From positions 55,758 to 119,757 of the forward strand of contig JAAWWF010000017.1 of the NCBI GenBank assembly GCA_021404565.1: DNA of 64,000 nucleotides. The letters are read 5' to 3'. A program made the position numbers and the translations under genes. The notes beneath the pieces are model-generated. The model was not told the origin of the DNA and did no database searches. It saw nothing but the letters and a program-made list of their open reading frames with translations. Source of the stretch: Roseivirga sp. (GTDB lineage: Bacteria; Bacteroidota; Bacteroidia; Cytophagales; Cyclobacteriaceae). Positions 16,096 to 23,471 of this stretch are shown here, piece by piece. Within the stretch, counting starts at the first letter, position 1. Each line of letters starts with the position of its first letter.

Positions 16096-16713
16096 ATGAA
16101 AAAGACTCTTAACTTCTTCATATGCACACTTTTCTTAGTGGTGGCTCATACTTCTATGGCACAAGACGCTGAAGGGCTTCGTAAACAACTCTACGACAAA
16201 TACAGTGAGATACCCAATTACAAGGTGAATGTGACCTATGAAGCGAACAATGACAAAATGGGATTTAACAATGTGCAGAAAGGCTCATTAACGGTAGTGG
16301 GAGAAAGGTACATTCTCAACTATGGTCCTGGTGAAAGATGGCTGAATGACGGTACTACTGAATATGTGGGAACACGTGAAACAGACCATTCTCAAATTTT
16401 GATGTTTTGTCCCGGGCACAATAGTGAAGCAATCATCGACTATGGCAGTCTTTTAAGCTTTTACGGGTCAGGTTATACAGCGTCCATGCAGGGTGATGTA
16501 CTGAAGTTGGTGCCATCTAAGAAAATGCCATTTACAGAAGTACATATCAGAACCTCAGGCAACGATATCAAAAGTATTACGGCACTGGATGATTTTGGAA
16601 CCTCTCACGTTTACACTGTTTCAGGCTTCAGCACGAATACCTCGGGTACTGAGTTTACCATTAATCAGAGCTGGTATGCAGAAAAAATTGATGAACGTAG
16701 CGGCTGTAAGTAG
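16096..16713 (+). CDS. LolA-like secreted protein
   Basis: The 205-residue protein starts MKKTLNFFICTLFLVVAHTS with a signal peptide ending in SMAQ. The mature part has the layout of LolA/LolB-like lipoprotein carriers: LRKQLYDKYSEIPNYKVNVTYEANN, KGSLTVVGERYILNYGPGERWLNDG (typical 'write-down' of a beta sheet with an exposed Trp), and VHIRTSGNDIKSITALDDFG. LolA shuttles lipoproteins from the inner to the outer membrane through the periplasm. Bacteroidota carry several paralogues of unknown cargo and this may be one of them. The ATG at 16096 is preferred over 16075 because it starts the signal peptide. It is a single gene with its own terminator. Confidence 0.65.
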   Translation: MKKTLNFFICTLFLVVAHTSMAQDAEGLRKQLYDKYSEIPNYKVNVTYEANNDKMGFNNVQKGSLTVVGERYILNYGPGERWLNDGTTEYVGTRETDHSQILMFCPGHNSEAIIDYGSLLSFYGSGYTASMQGDVLKLVPSKKMPFTEVHIRTSGNDIKSITALDDFGTSHVYTVSGFSTNTSGTEFTINQSWYAEKIDERSGCK

Positions 16714-16739
16714 TCTTACTGCTCAAATATGAAATTAAG

Positions 16740-16764
16740 AAAGAGGCCTTAGTGCCTCTTTTTG
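16740..16764. terminator. Bidirectional terminator between convergent genes
   Basis: AAAGAGGC (16740-16747) and GCCTCTTT (16754-16761) form an 8 bp stem with T-runs on both strands. The stop codon of the convergent nitrilase gene (16749-16751) lies in the loop. Confidence 0.75.
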
Positions 16765-17684
16765 TTTACCTCAAGGTTAAAAACATCATTACGTTGGTAG
16801 TGGCCGGTCACGTCCAGAGCCAACCGTTCCTCATAGCACATGTTAAGGTCTACATCTACTGTAAATACTCCCTCCTTGTCCCATTGGGGCTCTAGCACAT
16901 AATGGCCATCGGGTCCTACCACACAGCTGCCTCCGTTGAGCAACATATGTTCCGGACGATCTTTTAGCTCAGCAGGTAGATTCAACTGGTCAGGTATATC
17001 TTTTACGCGCATAATTTGTCCTACACCGACTGCAAAACAGCGGCCTTCAAAGGCGTAAGAGCGGGTAGCCATTTGTAACATTTCATGCACTTTGGGCCAG
17101 ACAGCTACATGAATATGTTCCCCCGAATTGTGCATGGTCTGGCGGGTAAGGGGCATCCAATGTTCCCAGCAAATAAGCCCGCCTATTCTGCCATAAGAGG
17201 TTTCTATTGCCTGTAGCCCTGCTCCATCACCCTGGCCATATAGCAAACGTTCAGTATGCGTGGGCATGAGTTTTCTATGGTGATTGGCCAGTTCTCCTTC
17301 TTCATTCCAGGTGAGCAGGGCATTATAAATAGTGCCATTTCCCGGTCCGCTAGATACCTTTTCGTTAATACCCATCACTACAACCACGCCAAGCTCTTTT
17401 GCCCATTCGCCTATTTGCTTCACCTCAGGACCGGTAATGTCCAGGCTATTGGCATGCGTCATGGCGAAGACTTCTTTGGTAGGTTGAAAGTCCCATTTGG
17501 CATATTCATCGCAATAGTCTATCCAGGCCGGGTAGCCTGTAAACCAGGTTTCACCAAAGGTGACCAGGTTGGCTCCCTTTGTGGCAGCCTCGCGTAGCAG
17601 GGCTTCTACCTTTACCATAGACTGTGCTACATCTAAATATGCCGGGGCGGCCTGTACTACCCCAATGATTACTTTCTTATTCAT
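16749..17684 (-). CDS. Nitrilase-superfamily carbon-nitrogen hydrolase
   Basis: The 311-residue enzyme has the catalytic triad of the nitrilase superfamily: Glu in VTFGETWFTGYP, Lys in HRKLMPTHTERL and Cys in GGLICWEHWMPL. The CWEH sequence after the nucleophile and the following VAVWP stretch are those of true nitrilases, which hydrolyse R-CN to a carboxylic acid plus ammonia, rather than of amidases. It has no signal peptide, so it is cytoplasmic. The substrate (aliphatic or aromatic nitrile) is not readable. It is a lone gene, possibly acquired for detoxification or nitrogen scavenging. A clear promoter was not found. Confidence 0.9.
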   Translation of the reverse strand: MNKKVIIGVVQAAPAYLDVAQSMVKVEALLREAATKGANLVTFGETWFTGYPAWIDYCDEYAKWDFQPTKEVFAMTHANSLDITGPEVKQIGEWAKELGVVVVMGINEKVSSGPGNGTIYNALLTWNEEGELANHHRKLMPTHTERLLYGQGDGAGLQAIETSYGRIGGLICWEHWMPLTRQTMHNSGEHIHVAVWPKVHEMLQMATRSYAFEGRCFAVGVGQIMRVKDIPDQLNLPAELKDRPEHMLLNGGSCVVGPDGHYVLEPQWDKEGVFTVDVDLNMCYEERLALDVTGHYQRNDVFNLEVNKKRH

Positions 17685-17830
17685 GGCCGATTATACAAAT
17701 TCTACCGGCTTTACGGAAGCATGAATTGGGCGTGTGGTCCACAGGGAGACAAATAAGGCCCGAACCTGGTTGATCTAAAACGAATCTTGCGGGACTGAAA
17801 TTTGCGTATTGCAGCCTCCTGATTATAATA

Positions 17831-17884
17831 TCTACAAATATGGAACATTAATTTACTTGCTCCGTTAATGTCTACAAATATGGA
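17831..17884 (+). promoter_or_regulatory. Direct-repeat operator candidate upstream of the PadR gene
   Basis: The 14-mer TCTACAAATATGGA occurs exactly twice, at 17831-17844 and 17871-17884, 40 bp apart (about four helical turns). The second copy ends 17 bp before the padR-like ATG. Such spacing fits cooperative binding of a dimeric regulator on one DNA face, and autoregulation by PadR is the simplest reading. The rest of the 217 bp between the nitrilase and padR genes shows no gene. Confidence 0.55.
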
Positions 17885-17901
17885 TTTTATCATGCGCTAA
17901 A

Positions 17902-18240
17902 ATGAAAGGAACAAACATTGGTGAATTTGAAGAACTTGTATTGCTGATGGTAGGGGTACTCTATCCGGGAGCCTATGGAGTGGGGATTAAGAATGAGATA
18001 CTCAATCGGACCGGAAGGAAAGTTGCCTTGAGTGCAGTACATGCCGTATTGCAACGCCTTCAGGAAAAAGGTTTGGTGACAAGTGAATTTGGTGAGACAA
18101 CTAAGGCGCGTGGAGGCAAACGTAAGAAACTCTTCCAGCTGACTTCGCAAGGCACAGGAATCCTTAGTATTACCCGCAATACCCGCAACGAGCTTTGGAG
18201 TGAGATCCCGAAAATGGCCCTGAAGCCCCTAAACAGTTAA
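17902..18240 (+). CDS. PadR-family transcriptional regulator
   Basis: The 112-residue protein is a compact winged-helix regulator: EFEELVLLMVGVLYPGAYGVGIKNEI, LSAVHAVLQRLQEKGLVTSEFGE, and the basic wing ARGGKRKKLFQLTSQGTGIL. PadR proteins are dimeric repressors, often of membrane transport or stress genes. The neighbouring permease gene starts 7 bp downstream, a pairing seen often in Cytophagales. Direct 14 bp repeats upstream are candidate operators. The C-terminal dimerisation helix appears short, as in the small PadR subgroup. Confidence 0.88.
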   Translation: MKGTNIGEFEELVLLMVGVLYPGAYGVGIKNEILNRTGRKVALSAVHAVLQRLQEKGLVTSEFGETTKARGGKRKKLFQLTSQGTGILSITRNTRNELWSEIPKMALKPLNS

Positions 18241-18247
18241 TCTGCCA

Positions 18248-20869
18248 ATGTCTGTCAGTCCACCAAAGTTTGCCCGTAAGTTCCTGCACTGGCACTGTGC
18301 TCCTGATCTCCTGGAAGAGGTTGAGGGTGATTTGAATGAAGAGTTCGAAGCTGTTTTTCAGGAGAAGGGAGGCCGAAAGGCCCGTATTTTTTATAGCCTT
18401 GAAGTGCTGCGCTTTATGCGCATGTACAAACCCCGCAAACGAATCAAAACCCTAAGCAACCTTGATATGCTTTTCAACTATTTCAAAATTGCCTTCCGTA
18501 ACCTCTCGAAACACAAGGCGTACTCGGCCATCAATATTGCGGGCCTGGTGATCGGTATTACCTGCTCCTTTCTCATCTTCTTATACGTGAGGGCCGAACT
18601 AAGCTTCGATCAGTTTCATACACAGGCCTCCAATATTCATAGGATGCAGCATATCTATAGCTTTATTGGCGCGCCTGAGGGGCCTGCCTACAAAGAGCTG
18701 TTTCCCGAAGTGAATGACTATGTCAGGGTGCATCCCTGGAGAAAGAATAACCGCGTTTTACTTCCCAATCAGGATGAGTTCTTTGATGCCATGTACATCG
18801 TAGATGCTAATTTTCTTGATGTGTTTTCGTTTGAGATCATACAGGGAGACCGTGAAAACCCTCTGGGGGCCCCGGACAAAATGGTGATAACAGAGTCACT
18901 GGCAGCACGGTATTTTCCTGATCAGGATGCGGTAGGGCAAACCTTAAAGGTAAGTGGTGCAACCGGTAGCGACTGGGATATGGTGGTCAGTGCCGTAATC
19001 AAAGATGTTCCCTTTAATTCTCACCTACAATTCGACTATCTGGTCCCACTTCAGTTGCTAGAGAACGATCCGAATATTGCGATAATGGATAGCTGGATCA
19101 ATGACTGGCTCGCTACCTACCTCGTGCTGGAAGATGGTGCAGATGTAAAAAAGCTCGAAGTGGCGAATGATGCCCTTTGGGAGGAAAAAACGGGAACGGA
19201 AGTAACCGACCGTATCAGGCTTATGCCAGTTGATAAAATACACCTTCATTCGGCTTATCTGGAAGTGGACTTTGCTGCACAAGGTGATATTGGACAGGTC
19301 AGAATCTTCGGAGCCATTGCCGTCATCATTCTGCTGATAGCCTGCATCAATTTTATGAACCTCGCTACGGCCAGGGCATCTAAGCGGAGCAAAGAAGTAG
19401 GTGTGCGAAAGGTAATGGGCGCTTTTAAGAAGCAGCTGGTCGTTCAGTTTTTGAGTGAAGCCTTTCTGATTACGTTTATCTCTGCCTCCATTGCCTCAGT
19501 GCTGGTTTACATTTTCATTCCTTCATTGGAAAATATGTCTGGCCTCTCTTTCTCAGGCTTTCTGGATGAACCAATGAAGTTGCTTATTCCCTTTTTAGGG
19601 GCCGTTTTAATCACTAGCTTACTGGCCGGGGCCTATCCCGCCTTTGTCCTCTCAGCCTTTCAACCGGCTACCATTCTCAAAGGTAAATCTGGTGGCTCAG
19701 GTAAATCAATTCTTTTAAGAAAGGGCCTGGTGGTTTTTCAGTTTGCCGTATCAGTTGTGCTTATCCTGGGAGCCATTGTGGCCTATAACCAAATGGCCTA
19801 TGTGAGGAATAAGTCATTGGGTTTTAAGCCAGACCGCGTTATTTCTATGAATTATGGTAATGCCCGGGCTATGAAGCAAAAATGGAATATGATCAAGGGA
19901 GAGTTGCAGGCCATGCCGGCTGTGAATGATGTATTTGCTTCACGGATGATTCCCGGGGATAATGCCTATAGCTGGGGTTATAAGTTTGAAGGATATACTG
20001 AAAGGCCTCATGGTGAAGGTTGGGCCGGGTATTACCTGGGACCGGGAGCTATCGAAGGTTTTGGAATGGAACTCGTAGCGGGTCGGGATTTCTCTGAAAC
20101 GGTCAGTACAGACAGCAGTGCATGGATTCTGAATGAAACCGCCTGGAAACAGGCGATAGAGCGATATGGCGATTTGTGGAAAGACCCTATTGGCAAAAAA
20201 ATCGAGTACTATACTACCAATAGTGGTGATTGGCGAATGGACAAAACCGGTACGGTCATTGGTATAGTAAAAGACTTTCATCACCATTCACTCCAAAACC
20301 CCATCGAGCCTCTGGTTATACACAATGCTCCAAGCACCCGGGTTTTGGTGAGGGTCAATGAAGGTGAACTGCAACAAGTACTTACCGTGCTGTCCGAGAA
20401 ATGGGAGTCTTTTGGGAGCACCTCACCCTTCAATTATACGCTGATCGATCAGGAGTTTAATCAATACTACGCCAGGGAAGATCAGTTCAGCCGGCTGATT
20501 CTGATTTTCTGTGGGCTGGCAATTTTTGTGGCCTGCCTGGGTCTGTTGGGACTGGCCTCCTTTACTGCTGAAATGCGCATCAAAGAAATAGGCGTGAGGA
20601 AGGTGCTTGGCGCCAGTGTAAAAAGTGTCTTGTGGCTGCTGAGCTCCAGTTTTTTGAAGCTTATAGGACTGGCGGTACTCATAGCCGCCCCTTTGGGGTA
20701 TATTCTGGTTGGCAGCTGGCTGCAAAACTTTGAGTATCATATCACGGTCAGCTGGCATTTTTACCTGTATGCGATTATGATTACGGGTGCTATCGCCTTG
20801 CTCACTGTGGGCTACCACTCTCTCAAGGCTGCTACGGATAACCCGACCCAAAGCCTCCGGTATGAGTAA
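18248..20869 (+). CDS. FtsX/MacB-type ABC permease with N-terminal permease prefix domain
   Basis: The 873-residue protein has a soluble prefix domain (residues about 1-65; FARKFLHWHCAPDLLEEVEG), typical of 'permease prefix domain 2' transporters found with PadR. Two MacB-type halves follow: a first membrane helix near 88-112 (INIAGLVIGITCSFLIFLYV) with a periplasmic domain and FtsX helices (about 350-470), then a second helix near 495-515 with a second periplasmic domain and FtsX helices (about 755-865). The motif KEVGVRKVMGA in half one and KEIGVRKVLGA in half two are the cytoplasmic coupling sequences that touch an ATPase. No ATPase gene adjoins it, so it must borrow one. The transported substrate is unknown. 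It ends overlapping the next gene by 8 bp. Confidence 0.88.
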   Translation: MSVSPPKFARKFLHWHCAPDLLEEVEGDLNEEFEAVFQEKGGRKARIFYSLEVLRFMRMYKPRKRIKTLSNLDMLFNYFKIAFRNLSKHKAYSAINIAGLVIGITCSFLIFLYVRAELSFDQFHTQASNIHRMQHIYSFIGAPEGPAYKELFPEVNDYVRVHPWRKNNRVLLPNQDEFFDAMYIVDANFLDVFSFEIIQGDRENPLGAPDKMVITESLAARYFPDQDAVGQTLKVSGATGSDWDMVVSAVIKDVPFNSHLQFDYLVPLQLLENDPNIAIMDSWINDWLATYLVLEDGADVKKLEVANDALWEEKTGTEVTDRIRLMPVDKIHLHSAYLEVDFAAQGDIGQVRIFGAIAVIILLIACINFMNLATARASKRSKEVGVRKVMGAFKKQLVVQFLSEAFLITFISASIASVLVYIFIPSLENMSGLSFSGFLDEPMKLLIPFLGAVLITSLLAGAYPAFVLSAFQPATILKGKSGGSGKSILLRKGLVVFQFAVSVVLILGAIVAYNQMAYVRNKSLGFKPDRVISMNYGNARAMKQKWNMIKGELQAMPAVNDVFASRMIPGDNAYSWGYKFEGYTERPHGEGWAGYYLGPGAIEGFGMELVAGRDFSETVSTDSSAWILNETAWKQAIERYGDLWKDPIGKKIEYYTTNSGDWRMDKTGTVIGIVKDFHHHSLQNPIEPLVIHNAPSTRVLVRVNEGELQQVLTVLSEKWESFGSTSPFNYTLIDQEFNQYYAREDQFSRLILIFCGLAIFVACLGLLGLASFTAEMRIKEIGVRKVLGASVKSVLWLLSSSFLKLIGLAVLIAAPLGYILVGSWLQNFEYHITVSWHFYLYAIMITGAIALLTVGYHSLKAATDNPTQSLRYE

Positions 20870-21830
20870 ATGGGGGCTGATGTTGGCAAGTGTGGTCTGC
20901 CTGTTTTTACCAGCTTGCCAGCAGGTAGATTCTGCTCCCAGAGGACCCTTTCTGGGGCTTGAGCCAACAGCTGAGCCTCAATTGTTTCCAGACTTTATCA
21001 ATACCTCCATGATTGAGTTCAACGGGACCTTTAACCCGGAGGGTACTGAGTTTTATTTTACCACGGACATTCCCGGGCAGGGGATCATTTCTTTCAGTGA
21101 AATGCAGGCTGATGGTTCGTGGACAAATCCCGCAATAGCAAGCTTTTCCGGTACCTGGTCCGACTATGATCCCCTTTTGTCGCCAGACGGAGGGAGGCTG
21201 TACTTCAGTTCCCGAAGACCGGTGCCGGGCCTTATAGAGAACCGCAGTAATATTTGGTTTGTAGAAAGAAGTGGGGATGGCTGGACAACACCTCAATATG
21301 TTTTTCTGAACGACCATTCGGCCTATTACAGCTCTCTCTCCAGCAAGGGCGATTTATACTTCAATGCCTGGAACACAGGGGAGATTCATAAAGCCGTCAG
21401 GCAAGATTCTGTGAATTATTTGGTGGAATCCCTGGGTGAAATGTTGGATAGCCTTGAAAATGAGGTTGACCCCTTTATTGCACCTGATGAAAGCTATCTG
21501 ATTTTCAGAGGCTATGGAGAGAAGAGTTTCGGCAGAGCTGACTTGTTTATCAGCTTTAATCTGAACGGCCGCTGGACCCCGGCTGAAAACCTGGGAGAAC
21601 CTATCAACTCGGCAGCGCAGGAGGTTTGTCCTTATGTTACCACCGATGGCAAACTGTTTGTTTTTTCAAGTGACAGAGTGTCCACGGCTTACCGCAAGGA
21701 TCCGGGTACACCTCTGAATGAAATCAGGACAAAGGCAGAAACTGCAGATAATGGCAACCAGAACATTTACTATATGTCAGCTGATTTTATCGAAAAATTG
21801 CGACAAAAGTACCTTGACGGCTTCAACTGA
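20862..21830 (+). CDS. PD40/WD40-like beta-propeller lipoprotein
   Basis: From the ATG at 20862 the protein has 322 residues: a signal peptide with lipobox LPAC, then propeller-like repeats of the PD40 type, GTFNPEGTEFYFTTD, PLLSPDGGRLYFSSRR, PFIAPDESYLIFRG and CPYVTTDGKLFVFSSD. Such proteins sit at the outer membrane or periplasm and usually mediate protein or glycan contacts. The start overlaps the stop of the permease gene (ATGAGTAA), which implies translational coupling and a shared job with the permease. The frame is open upstream to 20787 but that portion runs inside the permease gene and lacks signal character. Confidence 0.82.
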   Translation: MSKWGLMLASVVCLFLPACQQVDSAPRGPFLGLEPTAEPQLFPDFINTSMIEFNGTFNPEGTEFYFTTDIPGQGIISFSEMQADGSWTNPAIASFSGTWSDYDPLLSPDGGRLYFSSRRPVPGLIENRSNIWFVERSGDGWTTPQYVFLNDHSAYYSSLSSKGDLYFNAWNTGEIHKAVRQDSVNYLVESLGEMLDSLENEVDPFIAPDESYLIFRGYGEKSFGRADLFISFNLNGRWTPAENLGEPINSAAQEVCPYVTTDGKLFVFSSDRVSTAYRKDPGTPLNEIRTKAETADNGNQNIYYMSADFIEKLRQKYLDGFN

Positions 21831-21928
21831 CAAGGTTCCTGCATTAATGACCTTTCTATTGTAGAAACTAAGGGGCCTTTTCCATGGGTTAAGAGAAAAT
21901 CATTATTTTCATCCATTCAACCCTGGCT

Positions 21929-23386
21929 ATGCGAATAAATACCCCTCCTAAAAACGAACCCGTAGAAGAAAAAGATAAGCTCAGGCGCTGGGTATCTAAC
22001 CTGCAACTCGAAAGCTGGCAGCTGGAGCTACTGATCACAGGGTTCTCGATTTTCCTTCTGGCTACTAGTCTTGAATCGTATGACGACTTCAGAAGAGCCA
22101 TACAATACAACAGGTTATCTCCCAGTACTGACTCGGCAAATCCACTGCTGGCTGTTTCGGTCATTACCCTGCTCAACACCATTCCCTGGGCGCTGCGTTT
22201 TTTCCTGATCAACCTGCTGATTCACCTCTTGCTTAGAGGTTTCTGGATTGGTATCGTAGGCTTGAGCTCTGTCTCATCTGAGATTCACTACGATAAACTA
22301 AAGCTTCGTGGTAAGTTCAGAAAGGCCATTCCCGAAAGGGTTAAATCCCTTGATCAGCTGATTCTCTACCTGGATAAAATGTCCAGTGTTATCTTTGCCT
22401 ATACCTATCTGCTGGTTTTTTCCATCATCTCGGTCATGCTGATATTCGTGCTTATGATTGCCTTATCCGGAAGTATATTCTGGCTTTTTAGCTTGTCTTC
22501 GCAAGGCGTCATTTACGGTATTCTTGGCGTTGTGCTGATTATCGTGATTGTATTGATTGGTCTTTGTGCCCTGCTCTTTTTTCTGGACACACTCACGTTC
22601 AGTTCAATGAAGCGGTCTAAATGGTTCAACCCGGTCTTTTACCCAATTTACCGGCTCTTTTCCATCATTACCCTGTCATTCCTTTACAGGTCTATTTACT
22701 ATCACCTCATAACCAACTACAAACGAAAACAGATTGTGCTGGTCACCCTGGGGCTTTTAGGGGTCTTTTATGTGAGTCAGCTTTTCGCTAACTGGGATAA
22801 TCATAGTCATTTCCCGCAATCATACGGTACCAGTGCCTATGTGATTGAGAATGAATTTTATGACGACTCCCGTGGAAACCAGCATATCCGCGTAGTGAGC
22901 ATTCCTTCTAAATATGTGAAGGGCAACTATCTGGAGCTTTTTATCAGGTACAGACCAAATCAAAACTCGGTATTGACATTTTTATGTCCGGGTACAACTG
23001 ACATGAATCGCGATCAATCCTTTGTCGATGGTTTTAATGCAGGCCTTGAGGTGCAGAGGGACAGTACTAAGTCTATTGGAGATCTGCTGGCACCCGATCT
23101 GGAATACTCTGAGGCACTTAAGCAATCTGTCGACTGTCTCTCACAGATTTTTGAAGTGAGCATAGATGGTGAGGTACTGGAGGGCCTGGAGTACTCATTC
23201 AGAATCCATCCATCCAAACAGGAAAAGGGCTTTTTTGTGGTGATTGACCTACATGGCATGGAAAGGGAAAAACATATACTTGAGATTAAAAGTCTTCAAT
23301 TTGACGGGGCTCCTTTTATGCAGAAGATCACCGAGGATAAGTTGAAAATGAGGCTTCTGGCCCAGCTACCTTTCTGGATTGATTAG
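21929..23386 (+). CDS. Multi-pass membrane protein of unknown function
   Basis: The 485-residue protein shows membrane segments near residues 35-47, 68-92, 147-172, 178-212, 235-250 and 267-285, then a soluble C-terminal domain of about 200 residues with a conserved-looking WDNHSHFPQSYGTSAYVIENEFYDD region (in shorter pieces: YGTSAYVIENEFYDD, RVVSIPSKYVKGNYLELFIRY). I do not recognise the family. The C-terminal domain is probably outside the membrane. It lies between two FtsX permease genes, about 98 bp after the propeller lipoprotein, and may belong to the same unit. Weak inverted sequences surround its start but no clear promoter was found. Confidence 0.6.
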   Translation: MRINTPPKNEPVEEKDKLRRWVSNLQLESWQLELLITGFSIFLLATSLESYDDFRRAIQYNRLSPSTDSANPLLAVSVITLLNTIPWALRFFLINLLIHLLLRGFWIGIVGLSSVSSEIHYDKLKLRGKFRKAIPERVKSLDQLILYLDKMSSVIFAYTYLLVFSIISVMLIFVLMIALSGSIFWLFSLSSQGVIYGILGVVLIIVIVLIGLCALLFFLDTLTFSSMKRSKWFNPVFYPIYRLFSIITLSFLYRSIYYHLITNYKRKQIVLVTLGLLGVFYVSQLFANWDNHSHFPQSYGTSAYVIENEFYDDSRGNQHIRVVSIPSKYVKGNYLELFIRYRPNQNSVLTFLCPGTTDMNRDQSFVDGFNAGLEVQRDSTKSIGDLLAPDLEYSEALKQSVDCLSQIFEVSIDGEVLEGLEYSFRIHPSKQEKGFFVVIDLHGMEREKHILEIKSLQFDGAPFMQKITEDKLKMRLLAQLPFWID

Positions 23387-23471
23387 CACATATTCTCAGC
23401 CTCTGGTAAAAAGCGCAAGAATTACCCGATGATTATCCGGTATCTTCAGGTAGTAAGAAAACCGAATCATC

